Assembly: GCA_021323855.1 (NCBI GenBank)
Contig: JAJPKE010000039.1
Location: 79,161 to 143,160 of the forward strand
Direction of reading: 5' to 3'
DNA: 64,000 nucleotides
Origin: Chloroflexota bacterium
GTDB lineage: Bacteria > Chloroflexota > Ktedonobacteria > Ktedonobacterales > JADMIN01
Shown: positions 9,019-18,732 of the stretch, piece after piece
Layout: each line of letters begins with the position of its first letter
Position numbering within the stretch: position 1 is the first letter of the stretch
Program-made: the position numbers and the translations under genes
Notes under the pieces: model-generated
Told to the model about the DNA's origin: nothing
The model's database searches: none
What the model saw: the letters and a program-made list of their open reading frames with translations, nothing else

Positions 9019-10893
9019 ATGAGGAACCTTGTGGGCAGGTCTAGCCGTATCTCCTGGCGGCGTCTCGGCGTGGCCGCGCTGGCATTGGCGCTCGTCGCTA
9101 CTACCGCGCTTGCCTCGTTTGCCTATGTCATGACTACCCATGCCGCAAAGGACGCAGCAGCTAACGCGAGCGGGCGACATGGCACGATTGCTGCTGGCAA
9201 GCCGTTCCACTTGTCGCGCACCGGCGTGGTAGATTGGTCGAAGTTGCCGGTGATGACCGGCAAAGAGCAAGCGGATGCAGCGGCATTGACGAGGCCAGGG
9301 CTACCAACAAGCGCAGAAATGGCAGCGTATGCGCACCTGTTGCAACAGAAGCATAATGATCTTCCGCATGCAAAAGCAGAGCCGGCCCCTCTTGCCGCGC
9401 CAACGCCAGCACAGGTTGCGCAGAATGCCAACTTTAATGTCTGCAACCAGTATCTAGCTCTGCCCTGTGTCACTCATGAATTTCCTGGTCGCTACGCTCC
9501 TTTGGATCAGGATGGGAATGACCCCTATACTCTCACCAGCGCCTCGAATCCGGGCTATGTGATGCAGGCTGTTGAGGGGTCGTATGCCGTCTATACCTTC
9601 ACCGGAAGCCTGGTGTATGGCCCTACCTCACCCTCCACTTTTTTTGCCCCCATCATGGCCAACAAGCAGGATGCAATGGATGGCCCGCAAATGTTCTGGG
9701 ATGCTACACGAGAACACTGGATCATTCTGGAAGAAGAGACTCAATACGCTGGTGGAACGACTATCCTTAGGTACGTTGATATTGGTGTCAGCAAGAGCCA
9801 GAACGCCAATCTGGCTCCCTCTCAGTGGTATCTTTACCAATTCAATACCAATGTCAACCTGGGGGGCATTGAGAACGATTGCGGCTATCCGCAGTTAGGC
9901 GGCGATTATTGGGGATTGTGGATCAGTTGTGATGCAAGTGATGCCAGCAGCGTGGACAATGCCTTCTTAGGGAATCTCGTTTTTGCGCTGAGTAAAAACG
10001 CGCTCTACAGTGGCCCAGGAGGCGCCTCGCCAACCGTCAACTGGTGGACGGGCATCCCTACCAATATCAGCAATGGCTCAGGTGGCTTTGAACAGGCGCT
10101 CTCGCTTACCCCTGCCGAAGAGGATGGCACGCCAGATGCCGAGTTTGTGCTGGCGACCGACGCTGGTTGGGGAATCAGGCAAAATATCCCAACCATGAAT
10201 GGTTTGACTATCGCAGCGTTCACTAATACCCATGCGCTGGCTACCGGGGGAGCGCCAACACTTTCCTATGTGGTAGACCAGTTGCCAGTTGGTTATGCCG
10301 ACCCTGCGCCAGGGGTCAATCAGCCATCCAATCCGCCCGAAGATATGCCGTTCTTCGGAAGTGGAACCTATCAGGTTCAGTATAGGGGAGGAAATCTCTA
10401 CTTTGCGCTGACCACTGCCGTTGCCAATGGCTCGGTAAACGATAATGGTGCGTACTGGGCGGAAATCCAGCCGCAACTAACGCCACTCGACCCGGCCCAT
10501 CCGCAAAACCAGATGGTCAAAGATCCGCTGATTCGCCAAGACAACATCTGGGCGTATGGACCCAATCAGGACGCTTATGAGCCAACCTTTATGGCCTCAT
10601 CGGAAGATGATGAGGTGCTGGCGTTCTATTATTCCAGTTCGACGACCTATCCAAGTATCGTCTTTACTGCCCGGCGAGCAACCGATGCGCCAAACCTGAT
10701 GGGTGGCATGAATGGGGCCAACCAGTTTGTGACCACTGGTACTGCTCAACTGTTCTCGGTGCCACTCTATTCCTCCTGCTCGCTGGACACCAACCTCACC
10801 TTACGCGGGCTGTTTTGGTGTACCAACAAGTATGTTGGCCCGCATGCTACATCAGGAGGTTGGGATACCTGGATCTATGCCCTACAAGTGTAG
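9019..10893 (+). CDS. secreted protein, probable beta-propeller, function unknown
   Basis: A 624-residue protein with a signal peptide: basic MRNLVGRSSRISWRR, a hydrophobic stretch to about residue 40, then a small-residue cleavage region. The mature part is rich in Gly, Asn, Thr and aromatic residues, with repeated motifs such as DGPQMFWDATREHWIIL and several cysteines (DCGYP, SCDASD, SSCSLD, FWCTN). These suggest an all-beta secreted protein, possibly propeller-like with disulfides. The ribosome site TAGGAGTGATGT precedes ATG 9019. I do not recognise a catalytic motif. The next gene encodes another secreted propeller. Confidence 0.7.
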   Translation: MRNLVGRSSRISWRRLGVAALALALVATTALASFAYVMTTHAAKDAAANASGRHGTIAAGKPFHLSRTGVVDWSKLPVMTGKEQADAAALTRPGLPTSAEMAAYAHLLQQKHNDLPHAKAEPAPLAAPTPAQVAQNANFNVCNQYLALPCVTHEFPGRYAPLDQDGNDPYTLTSASNPGYVMQAVEGSYAVYTFTGSLVYGPTSPSTFFAPIMANKQDAMDGPQMFWDATREHWIILEEETQYAGGTTILRYVDIGVSKSQNANLAPSQWYLYQFNTNVNLGGIENDCGYPQLGGDYWGLWISCDASDASSVDNAFLGNLVFALSKNALYSGPGGASPTVNWWTGIPTNISNGSGGFEQALSLTPAEEDGTPDAEFVLATDAGWGIRQNIPTMNGLTIAAFTNTHALATGGAPTLSYVVDQLPVGYADPAPGVNQPSNPPEDMPFFGSGTYQVQYRGGNLYFALTTAVANGSVNDNGAYWAEIQPQLTPLDPAHPQNQMVKDPLIRQDNIWAYGPNQDAYEPTFMASSEDDEVLAFYYSSSTTYPSIVFTARRATDAPNLMGGMNGANQFVTTGTAQLFSVPLYSSCSLDTNLTLRGLFWCTNKYVGPHATSGGWDTWIYALQV

Positions 10894-10966
10894 GTATGCG
10901 CTAGTTGATGGATAACGATCACTGCTAGTTGTTAGTGGCAGTATCCAGAATTGGAGTGAGGTCGTT

Positions 10967-12259
10967 ATGCTCAGTTCGCTTCATTTTATGCGTTCTCGAC
11001 GGATTGCGTTGGTCGCCGTTCTCTGCGCCGCTCTCCTGCTCACCCTGGTTGGCGTTGGGTGGCGCGTGACCGCCGTTCATGCCGCCTCCGTGCCAGCCAG
11101 CGCCCAACAGATCAAAGCAGTAGGCAGCAGAAATGGACATATGGCATCTCAGAACGTTGTCGTACAGACCGATTGGCCGCAGCCTCGATTCGATGTACAA
11201 GGAACTGGTTACAATCCCTTTGAGCGTGTGATCAGTCCGCTCAATGTCACCAGCCTGACATGGGACTGGAAGTTCTCCGCTGGTTCGTCCTTGACTGCTC
11301 CTGTGATAGCAAATGGGACCGTGTTTTTTGGCGCAAGTTATTCGCATGTATTCTATGCTCTTAAGGCCAGCACAGGAGCCGAACTCTGGTCGTTTACCGC
11401 CGGTGATATACTTGCCTCGGCGCCCGCAGTGGCTAATGGCGTTGTCTATTTCGGCTCTACCGATCACAATGTCTACGCCTTGAATGCCGCGACGGGAACT
11501 GAACTCTGGTCTTTCACTACCGGCTGGGCTGTCGCTACGCCGGCACTGGTGGCCAATGGCGCTGTCTATATTGGTTCAGCCGATGATTCTTTTTATGCGC
11601 TGGATGCTGCCACTGGCGCAAAGCTTTGGTCTTTCGCCACTGGATCGTATATTCAATCGGGCGCTGCTTTAGCTAATGGCATTGTCTATTTCACATCAAG
11701 TGACCAGAACATCTATGCGCTCAACGCCAGCACTGGGGCGAAGCTCTGGTCATTTCATCTGGGGTCTTCTGCTTCTTCCTCACCAGCAGTAGTCAATGGC
11801 ATCGTCTACGTTGGATCGGGCGATGACCATCTCTACGCCTTGGATGCCAACACCGGCGCGAAACTTTGGACATTCGCTACAAGTAATACTGTCTGGACCG
11901 CACCAGCTGTGGCCAATGACGTTGTCTATTTTGGGGATATTGATGGCAATGTCTATGCGCTCAATGCTACTACGGGGGCGAAGCTCTGGTTATTTTTTAC
12001 GGGTATCGAAAGCGATGGCGTCACATCTGCCCCGACAGTGGCTAATGGAGTTCTCTATATCAGTTCAGTCAATGGCATCCAGTATCAGCTCAACGCTAAT
12101 ACTGGCGCCAAACTCAGAGCATTTTATGTTGGGAATGCGTCACCAGTAGTGGTCAATGGCATGGTATACATTGGGTCTGACAATGGAAACATGTATGCGC
12201 TTCATCCTAGCTGTATTGTGCGCTGTCCCGTAGTCCCTGCAAAGCAAAGTGAACCATAA
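10967..12259 (+). CDS. secreted PQQ-like beta-propeller repeat protein
   Basis: A 430-residue protein with an N-terminal signal peptide (RRIALVAVLCAALLLTLVGVGW, cleavage near HAAS), followed by at least eight repeats of about 40 residues of the pattern VVNGIVYVGSGDDHLYALDA then TGAKLWSF. This is the PQQ/WD-like repeat of BamB and quinoprotein dehydrogenases, but the quinone-binding cysteine pair and active-site residues of dehydrogenases are not seen. It is probably an extracytoplasmic binding or scaffold protein. The ribosome site GGAGTGAGG lies just before ATG 10967. Confidence 0.85.
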   Translation: MLSSLHFMRSRRIALVAVLCAALLLTLVGVGWRVTAVHAASVPASAQQIKAVGSRNGHMASQNVVVQTDWPQPRFDVQGTGYNPFERVISPLNVTSLTWDWKFSAGSSLTAPVIANGTVFFGASYSHVFYALKASTGAELWSFTAGDILASAPAVANGVVYFGSTDHNVYALNAATGTELWSFTTGWAVATPALVANGAVYIGSADDSFYALDAATGAKLWSFATGSYIQSGAALANGIVYFTSSDQNIYALNASTGAKLWSFHLGSSASSSPAVVNGIVYVGSGDDHLYALDANTGAKLWTFATSNTVWTAPAVANDVVYFGDIDGNVYALNATTGAKLWLFFTGIESDGVTSAPTVANGVLYISSVNGIQYQLNANTGAKLRAFYVGNASPVVVNGMVYIGSDNGNMYALHPSCIVRCPVVPAKQSEP

Positions 12260-12443
12260 CCCAGGAATCTCTTGCAAGGTATATCCCCCTTCTGCTACAG
12301 TGGAGGCAACACAGGATGGCTTCCCTGACGGCTTTTTCGTGCGGCGCATGGGTGTATTGTCACGCAATCGTGCGCGGCCCAAGAAATCGCGGTGCGCATG
12401 AGGCCGGATAGCTGCCCCAGGCAGAAGGAGGGTCGTGGCGGCC

Positions 12444-13679
12444 ATGACAGACGACCCGCAAGACTGGCTGCTGCGCGAACGGTTGCCGCTGGCCGACCCA
12501 CACCCGACGCCGCCGTCAGTTCTCTATCCGCAGTTCGACACAGATACGACACCGCCAGCCGTCGAGTATCCACCGTTCGACATGGAGACGACCCTGCCAT
12601 CCGTTCTCTACCCATTGCCGCCGGATGTTTCTTTCCCTCCTAACCGGCTGCAACAGAGCGACGCCGCTGAGCGTGGGGTTGACATCAGCGCCACGCGGCC
12701 ATCGCTCGATTTTCTCGCCTTACCGTCTCCGCGCCCCAAGCGCCCGTTTACGCGCCGCCTGTTCATTGCCGCGCCAGCCGTCGTACTTATCCTGGCGTTG
12801 CTTGCCGTTGGGATAGCGCGCTACCTGACTGCCAAAAAGACGGGAAATTGGAGTCCTACCACCAATCATCTTGCTGGTATTGCCATGATTTCCGCTGACG
12901 AGGGCTGGGCGGTGGGGCAGTATGGGACAATTCTGCGCTATAGCGGCGGGCGATGGTCCGTGGTGAGCCAGGGACTCACCAGCAACCACCTTTCCAGTGT
13001 GGCGATGGTTTCGCCCGACGAGGGCTGGGCGGTGGGGCAATATGGCACCATCTTGCACTATACAGGTGGCCAGTGGACGATGCTGAGCCAGAGTCCCACC
13101 ACCAATTTTCTCGACAGCGTGGTCATGGATTCGCCAACTGATGGTTGGGCTGTCGGCCAATTTGGGACAATTCTGCATCACAGCAACGGGCAGTGGACCG
13201 CGCTCCGCCACAGCCCAACCGACAAGGAGCTGGTGAGTGTGGCGATGGATGCGCACGGTGATGGATGGGCAGTGGGTGGCGGAGGTACGATACTGCATTA
13301 TATCAATGGCAAATGGGCGATGAGCGCAAGCCCTACCAGCAACCCGCTCTATAGTGTGGCGATGGTCTCGCCCGGCGACGGTTGGGCGGTTGGCCTGAAC
13401 GGTACGATACTGCACTATAGCGGCGGTCAATGGGTGAAGGCGCATAGCCCGACCGGCAATTTTTTGGTGAGTGTGGCGATGGATTCGGCAACCGATGGCT
13501 GGGCGGTCGGGTTGAATGGCACGATTCTGCATTACACCGGCGGCCAGTGGACCATGCTGGCGCAGCATCTCACCAGCAACCCGCTCGCCTGCGTGGTGAT
13601 GGTTTCCGCGAGCGACGGCTGGGCGGTGGGCGGCGATGGGATTATTCTTCATTATGCCAATGGCACATGGAGCGATTGA
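12444..13679 (+). CDS. membrane-anchored protein with YCF48-like (WAVG) repeats
   Basis: A 411-residue protein. An acidic, proline-rich cytoplasmic N-terminus of about 100 residues contains repeats of the kind PPSVLYPQFDTDTTPP. One membrane helix follows (about 112-132, FIAAPAVVLILALLAVGIA), then seven or more repeats of about 40 residues with the core SPDEGWAVGQYGTILHYTGGQW. These resemble the YCF48/BNR-type propeller repeats. The start ATG 12444 is preferred over GTG 12435 because AAGGAGGG ends 11 bases before it. It is probably a surface-exposed propeller of unknown ligand. Confidence 0.78.
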   Translation: MTDDPQDWLLRERLPLADPHPTPPSVLYPQFDTDTTPPAVEYPPFDMETTLPSVLYPLPPDVSFPPNRLQQSDAAERGVDISATRPSLDFLALPSPRPKRPFTRRLFIAAPAVVLILALLAVGIARYLTAKKTGNWSPTTNHLAGIAMISADEGWAVGQYGTILRYSGGRWSVVSQGLTSNHLSSVAMVSPDEGWAVGQYGTILHYTGGQWTMLSQSPTTNFLDSVVMDSPTDGWAVGQFGTILHHSNGQWTALRHSPTDKELVSVAMDAHGDGWAVGGGGTILHYINGKWAMSASPTSNPLYSVAMVSPGDGWAVGLNGTILHYSGGQWVKAHSPTGNFLVSVAMDSATDGWAVGLNGTILHYTGGQWTMLAQHLTSNPLACVVMVSASDGWAVGGDGIILHYANGTWSD

Positions 13680-13771
13680 CTCGCGCTTCAGCTTGCTCGT
13701 ATCATCTCACTATTCACTATTGCTCTAAATAATCTGTGAGCGCAACGGGTCAGCGTGAGGAGATCAGCGGC

Positions 13772-16057
13772 ATGAGCGACACGAGTGAGCGCAACGAGAT
13801 ACCTGCTATCAGCGAGCCGGACGCAACCAGCGTCCATTATGCCACCTGCCCGCTCTGCGAGGCGACCTGTGGGTTGGAGATCACCACACGCGGGCGCGAG
13901 GTTCTTTCGATTCGCGGCGATAGCGCCGATGTCTTCAGCCACGGCTACATCTGCCCCAAAGCCTACAGCCTGAAGGAACTGGACGCCGACCCGGACCGCC
14001 TGCGCCAGCCGATGATGCGCCACGGCGACGAATGGCGCGCTGCCACCTGGGATGAGGCTTTCGCGGAGATCGAGCGTCGCCTGCCGCCGATCTTGGCAGA
14101 GCATGGGCGCGACGCCGTGGCCGTCTACCTGGGCAACCCCAACGTTCACAACCTCTCAGGGCTGCTCTATAATACGCCGCTCTTGCGCCTGCTCGGCAGC
14201 AAAAACATCTATTCCGCCAGCACGCTCGACCAGATGCCCAAGCAGGTCTCCGCTGGCTATATGTTTGGCACGATGCTCAGCATCCCCATTCCCGATGTTG
14301 ACAACACTGACTATTTCCTCATCCTGGGCGCGAACCCACTCGTCTCCAACGGCAGTCTGATGACGGCGCCGGATATGCGCGGACGTCTGCGGCGGCTGCG
14401 GGCGCGCGGCGGCAAGCTAGTGGTGATTGACCCACGGCGCACGCGCACTGCCGATGAGGCCAGCGAACACCACTTCATTCGCCCCGGAACCGACGCCTAT
14501 TTCTTGTTTGCGCTGGCGCAGACGCTTTTCGCTGAGGGACTGGTCAATCCTGGGCGGCTGACCGGATATCTCAATGGGCTGGACGAGGTGCGCGCATTGG
14601 CCGAACCCTTTACGGCGGAGGCCGTAGCGCCGGTCTGTGGTATTGCGGCGGAGACGATCCGGCGGATTGCGCGCGAGCTGGCCGCTGCGCCGCACGCTGC
14701 CGTCTATGGGCGCATCGGCGCCTGCACGCAGGAGTTCGGCACGCTGACGAACTGGCTGGTGGATGTGCTGAACGTGCTCACCGGCAACCTGGACCGCGAG
14801 GGCGGCGCGCTCTTCCCGCTGGCGGCTGCCGGGGCAAGCAACACCAGCGGCACTCCGGGCGTCGGGCGGGGGATGCGCGCTGGCTTCAAGAAGAGCCGGG
14901 TGCGTGGATTGCCGCAGGTCTTTGGTGAGCTACCAACGGTCTGCCTGGCCGAAGAGATCACCACGCCGGGCGAAGGGCAGGTGCGCGCGCTCATCACCAT
15001 CGCCGGCAATCCCGCGCTCAGCGCCCCCAACGCCGACGAGCTACGCGCCGCGCTCGGCCAGCTCGATTTCATGGTCAGCATTGACTCCTATCTGAATGAG
15101 ACGACGCGCCATGCTCATGTCATCCTGCCGCCGCCGTCGCCGCTGGAACGCTCGCACTATGACCTGGCGTTCTATCAGCTTTCGATACGCAACATCGCCC
15201 ATTACTCGTTCCCGGTCTTCCCGCGTGCGCAGGAGAGCATGGACGAGTGGCAGGTGTTGCTGCGGCTGACGGGCATCATTGCGGGCCAAGGCACGCAGAC
15301 GCCGATTAGCGCGCTGGATGATCTGGTGATGCAGCAGGTGGTAGAGCGTGAGGTGCGCACCAAAGATTCGCGCGTGGAAGGGCGCAACGCCGCCGAATTG
15401 CTGGCGGCGCTGGCCCCGCGTTGTGGGCCCGAACGCCTGCTGGACTTCCTGCTCCGCATCGGCCCTTACGGTGATGCGTTTAGCGCGCGTCCCGATGGGC
15501 TGACGCTGGCGCAGCTCGAATCCAGCCCGCACGGCATTGATCTGGGTCCGCTTCAGCCGCGCATTCCGGAGGTGCTGCGGACGCCCACCGGCAAGGTGGA
15601 ACTGGCGCCACCGGCCATCATCGCCGATGTCGAACGTCTGCGCGCCGCGCTCTCGCGCTCACCTGCGCCGCTGATGCTGATCGGGCGGCGCGAGCTACGC
15701 AGCAACAATTCGTGGATGCACAATCTGCATGTGCTGGTGAAGGGTGACGACCCGTGTACGTTGCTGGTGCATCCAGAGGACGCCGCGCGGCTGGGCCTCG
15801 CCAATGGCGATCAGGCGCGCATCACCTCGGAGGCTGCCAGCGCAACGGTGCCGGTGCAGGTGACGGACGCCATTATGCCGGGTGTGGTGAGCCTGCCGCA
15901 TGGTTGGGGCCACGATCAGCCGGGGACGCAGATGCGCATCGCCGCTGAGCATGCCGGCGTCAATCTCAACCGGCTAATTCCCAACGTCGCCGTGGACCCG
16001 CTCTCCGGCAACGCCATCCTCAACGCCATTCCAGTCAGCATTGCGCCGCAGGAGTAA
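13772..16057 (+). CDS. molybdopterin-dependent oxidoreductase (FdhF/DMSO reductase superfamily)
   Basis: A 761-residue catalytic subunit. An N-terminal [4Fe-4S] motif (CPLCEATCGLE with a fourth Cys in GYICPKA) is followed by the molybdopterin domains, including FLILGANPLVSNGS and VIDPRRTRTADEA, and a C-terminal MGD-binding domain (LRSNNSWMHNL, PHGWGHDQPG). By hand alignment to formate dehydrogenase H the Mo-ligand position falls in STLDQMPK and is Asp, not Cys or Sec. There is no Tat signal, so it is cytoplasmic. ATG 13772 is preferred because GTGAGGAGA precedes it; GTG 13736 is an upstream alternative. No electron-transfer partner genes are adjacent. Confidence 0.87.
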   Translation: MSDTSERNEIPAISEPDATSVHYATCPLCEATCGLEITTRGREVLSIRGDSADVFSHGYICPKAYSLKELDADPDRLRQPMMRHGDEWRAATWDEAFAEIERRLPPILAEHGRDAVAVYLGNPNVHNLSGLLYNTPLLRLLGSKNIYSASTLDQMPKQVSAGYMFGTMLSIPIPDVDNTDYFLILGANPLVSNGSLMTAPDMRGRLRRLRARGGKLVVIDPRRTRTADEASEHHFIRPGTDAYFLFALAQTLFAEGLVNPGRLTGYLNGLDEVRALAEPFTAEAVAPVCGIAAETIRRIARELAAAPHAAVYGRIGACTQEFGTLTNWLVDVLNVLTGNLDREGGALFPLAAAGASNTSGTPGVGRGMRAGFKKSRVRGLPQVFGELPTVCLAEEITTPGEGQVRALITIAGNPALSAPNADELRAALGQLDFMVSIDSYLNETTRHAHVILPPPSPLERSHYDLAFYQLSIRNIAHYSFPVFPRAQESMDEWQVLLRLTGIIAGQGTQTPISALDDLVMQQVVEREVRTKDSRVEGRNAAELLAALAPRCGPERLLDFLLRIGPYGDAFSARPDGLTLAQLESSPHGIDLGPLQPRIPEVLRTPTGKVELAPPAIIADVERLRAALSRSPAPLMLIGRRELRSNNSWMHNLHVLVKGDDPCTLLVHPEDAARLGLANGDQARITSEAASATVPVQVTDAIMPGVVSLPHGWGHDQPGTQMRIAAEHAGVNLNRLIPNVAVDPLSGNAILNAIPVSIAPQE

Positions 16058-16061
16058 CAAT

Positions 16062-16622
16062 TTATTCGCCGTCTTCGCGCTTTCGCGCCGGCAAACGGCG
16101 GACGGCGGCGGCGGCATCGCGCAGCCAGGCGAGGTACATCGTTTCGCTGCGGATGCCCATATCCAGCGTTAGCCGCGCCAGCGCCAGTTCGCGGTCGTTA
16201 TCCATAACCTCCGGCGGGAGCGGTATCTGTTCGTAGGCGTGGAGTTGCGCTTCGTGGGCGGCGATTTGTTGCTCTAAAAGATCGAGGATGGTCTCATCGG
16301 GCAGTTGGGCGGCGAAAAAGAGTTGCACGAGAAACGGCTCGCGGTGAATCGGCAAAGGTTGCGGCGTGATGAGCCAGCGCGCCAGCTCGGCGCGGCCCGC
16401 CTCTGTGATGTGATAGACCTTGCGGTTGGGACGGTCGCGCTGAATCTCTAGCTCACTCTCCACCCAGCCTTGTTCTTCCAGGCGGTCCAGCGTGCGATAG
16501 ATTTGCGCCTGGTCGGCGGGCCAGAAGTTCGCCACGGAAATATCGAAGCATTGCGTTTTGAGGTCATAGCCGGTCAGCGGTTGCTGCTGCAAAAAGCCCA
16601 GGATGGCATGTGAAAGCGACAT
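16062..16622 (-). CDS. PadR-family transcriptional regulator
   Basis: A 187-residue protein starting MSLSHAILGFLQQQPLTGYDL, with the PadR winged helix (AQIYRTLDRLEEQGWVESE, HITEAGRAEL) in the first 90 residues and a helical C-terminal dimerisation domain (Vir_C-like). The frame is open further upstream, but the start at 16622 has AGGAGAACACGCAAC before it. PadR proteins are repressors that usually control a divergent neighbour. Here the neighbour is the DUF4188 gene, and an operator-like region lies between them. The gene ends only 4 bases from the convergent molybdoenzyme gene. Confidence 0.9.
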   Translation of the reverse strand: MSLSHAILGFLQQQPLTGYDLKTQCFDISVANFWPADQAQIYRTLDRLEEQGWVESELEIQRDRPNRKVYHITEAGRAELARWLITPQPLPIHREPFLVQLFFAAQLPDETILDLLEQQIAAHEAQLHAYEQIPLPPEVMDNDRELALARLTLDMGIRSETMYLAWLRDAAAAVRRLPARKREDGE

Positions 16623-16638
16623 GTTGCGTGTTCTCCTC

Positions 16639-16668
16639 TTGACAAAGCGAGTTTCATCTGGCATTATA
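16639..16668. promoter_or_regulatory. overlapping divergent promoters for padR and DUF4188 genes
   Basis: On the plus strand TTGACA (16639-16644) and CATTAT (16662-16667) are 17 bases apart, giving a start near 16674. On the minus strand a perfect TATAAT occupies 16668-16663, about 40 bases before the padR start codon, with its -35 region falling in the palindromes at 16676-16705. Confidence 0.5.
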
Positions 16669-16675
16669 GTACAGA

Positions 16676-16705
16676 GTCCTATATAGGACATATCATATAT
16701 ATGTC
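16676..16705. promoter_or_regulatory. palindromic operator candidate for PadR
   Basis: Two inverted repeats are adjacent: GTCCTATATAGGAC (16676-16689, perfect) and GACATAT-CATAT-ATATGTC (16687-16705). They cover the initiation region of the DUF4188 promoter and the -35 region of the padR promoter, as expected for a repressor that also controls itself. TA-rich palindromes with ATAT cores are typical of PadR sites. Confidence 0.55.
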
Positions 16706-16794
16706 TTGCCTTATATATGACGCTCTGGGTCCTCACTCCTGGCCTCTCTCCTTGCGAGGAGCGGAGAGTGAGAAGTAGCAAAGGGAGATGTATC

Positions 16795-17343
16795 ATGGCG
16801 AAGGTCAACAAGGGGCGGTTCACGGCGGAGATCGAGGGCGAGTTCGTGGTGTTTCTGATTGGCATGACCATCAACAAGCCCTGGAAGATTCACAAGTGGC
16901 TGCCGATGTTTCTGGCAATGCCACGTATGCTGCGCGAACTCTCCACCGACCCCGATTCGGGTTTCCTGGGATATATGATGCCGCCGATTCCCACGGTGAT
17001 CGTGCAATACTGGCGGTCGTTCGAGCATCTGGAAGCCTACGCGCGCAGCAAGGACGGTCAGCACTGGCCGGCGTGGGTGGCGTTCAACAAAAACGTGCGC
17101 GCCAGCAGCGGCGACGTTGGCATCTGGCACGAGACGTATCGCGTGCCAGCCGGCGCCTACGAGACGATCTACGGTGGCGCGCCGGCGCTGGGCCTCGGCA
17201 AAGCGACCAAACTGGTGCCAGTCTCCGCCCACCGCGAAAGCGCCCGCCAGCGCATCGAGCACCAAGACACTGCCGGGCAGGACGGCGCAGCAGGCAATTC
17301 AGCAGAAAGCGCATCGTTGTCGCCGGTTGGCACTGGTGGATAG
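16795..17343 (+). CDS. DUF4188 domain protein
   Basis: A 182-residue protein starting MAKVNKGRFTAEIEGEFVVF. The core, with FLIGMTINKPWKIHKWLPMF, VIVQYWRSFEHLEAYARS and IWHETYRVPAGAYETIYGG, is the DUF4188 (monooxygenase-like, ferredoxin-fold) family. The C-terminal 30 residues are low-complexity. The ribosome site AAGGGAGATG precedes ATG 16795. It is divergently transcribed from padR and very likely controlled by it. DUF4188 proteins are thought to be small heme- or substrate-binding enzymes, but the reaction is unknown. Confidence 0.8.
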   Translation: MAKVNKGRFTAEIEGEFVVFLIGMTINKPWKIHKWLPMFLAMPRMLRELSTDPDSGFLGYMMPPIPTVIVQYWRSFEHLEAYARSKDGQHWPAWVAFNKNVRASSGDVGIWHETYRVPAGAYETIYGGAPALGLGKATKLVPVSAHRESARQRIEHQDTAGQDGAAGNSAESASLSPVGTGG

Positions 17344-17480
17344 TAGACCATCAGCCATCAGGTCGCTCTCTCAGCCAGAAATGGCACGGTCATTTTGCGC
17401 TTTTGCGTGAAGCATGTACAATAGCACCGTTGCATGATTTCGTGAGCGTATGAGTATACGAGTGGTGGAGAGAGCGGCGC

Positions 17481-18677
17481 GTGGACGGGTATACGACGGG
17501 CGGGATGGCTGACGAGGACGCGCTGGAGGCGCTGAACGATCCGCGTCAGGTGATGATGGAGGTGCTGGGACTGGTGGAGGACCTGCGGTTGGCCTCCAAC
17601 CGGCTTGGCGACGCCATCGTCGCCGGTGGCCTTAGCGCCCGCGAGTGGCGGTCGCCTGATGCCCGGCTGGCGACGCTCTCAGACCAGTTCCCCGATATCA
17701 CGGTGGACGACCTGATTACCCGCCTGGCAGAGTTTGCAGGCCTGGGGCCAGACTGGTTGCATGGCGGACGCGCGGAAATCGTTCGCTTCAATGAGGAGGC
17801 GGCGATTCTCTATGGCGTGGTGCGCCCGCTGCGGATGGCGGCGCAACGGCTGCGGATGTTGCCGCCGCGCGAACGGAACGAGTGGCCGCTGGAGCGCGCG
17901 CTGGGTGATGTGCGCGTGGGCACGCCGCTCGATCAGGTGGTGGCGGCGCTACGAGACCTGGAATCGCTGGCTCCCTACATTGTGCCGTTGACGCCTGAAC
18001 AATGGAATCCGCCTGTGTCACCACCTGCGCCTTCAATCAAAAACGCTGGTTCGCTTCCGCCGGTCGGTCCGCCTGCCCCAGCATCACCGCCATTGCCAGC
18101 ATCACCAGCGTCATCCATGTCGCAATCATTTACACGGCTGCGCGACTTCATTCCACAGCAGGAAACGGTGCCGCTCAGCGAGGCGCCGGACAAAACTCCA
18201 GCGCAAGCGCCCGCCTCCGCGCTACGGCTGGCAGATATTGGCGCGCAACTGGCCGCATGGTCCAGAGTACATACCCGCCAATTGGCGGTTGGCAAGTGGG
18301 TGATCGTGGCGCTGGCGATTGTCACGCTGCTGACGGGGACGCTGCTGCTTTCGATGGCCATCAGAGGTGGCGCGACCACCACCCAAGCGCCACCCTCACA
18401 CCTCATCGCCACGCCTGCGCATCTCGCGCTCGCCTGCTCCGGCAAAGGCGCAAACCTCACGCTGACGCTACGCAACAGCGGTACGACGGCGCTCAATTGG
18501 AGTATCACCGCGCCATCCGGCATCAGCATCGCCACGACGCATGGCACCCTCAAACCAGGCGCGACGGTGACGCTTCAGGTGAAAGTGACCAACGGCAAGG
18601 CAGCGCAAGGGACGCTCACCTTCACCTCAAACGATGGCTCGGCAAGCGTCCCCTATACAGTCAAATGCAGTGGCTAG
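17481..18677 (+). CDS. single-pass membrane protein with C-terminal Ig-like (BACON/ASH type) domain
   Basis: A 398-residue protein. The N-terminal 165 residues are acidic and helical, with no known motif. A proline/alanine/serine-rich linker (PVGPPAPASPPLPASPASS) follows, then one membrane helix (about 272-294, WVIVALAIVTLLTGTLLLSMAI), then an extracellular all-beta domain of about 95 residues (NLTLTLRNSGTTALNWSI, LKPGATVTLQVKVTNG) of the Ig-like type found in surface proteins. The start is GTG 17481 with GGAGAGAG 6 bases before it; ATG 17505 is an alternative. Function unknown. Confidence 0.7.
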   Translation: MDGYTTGGMADEDALEALNDPRQVMMEVLGLVEDLRLASNRLGDAIVAGGLSAREWRSPDARLATLSDQFPDITVDDLITRLAEFAGLGPDWLHGGRAEIVRFNEEAAILYGVVRPLRMAAQRLRMLPPRERNEWPLERALGDVRVGTPLDQVVAALRDLESLAPYIVPLTPEQWNPPVSPPAPSIKNAGSLPPVGPPAPASPPLPASPASSMSQSFTRLRDFIPQQETVPLSEAPDKTPAQAPASALRLADIGAQLAAWSRVHTRQLAVGKWVIVALAIVTLLTGTLLLSMAIRGGATTTQAPPSHLIATPAHLALACSGKGANLTLTLRNSGTTALNWSITAPSGISIATTHGTLKPGATVTLQVKVTNGKAAQGTLTFTSNDGSASVPYTVKCSG

Positions 18678-18732
18678 GTTGTTCCATGTGCCTGGGATGG
18701 CAGACAGGAATGTCTGCCCCACCAGAAGAGCA

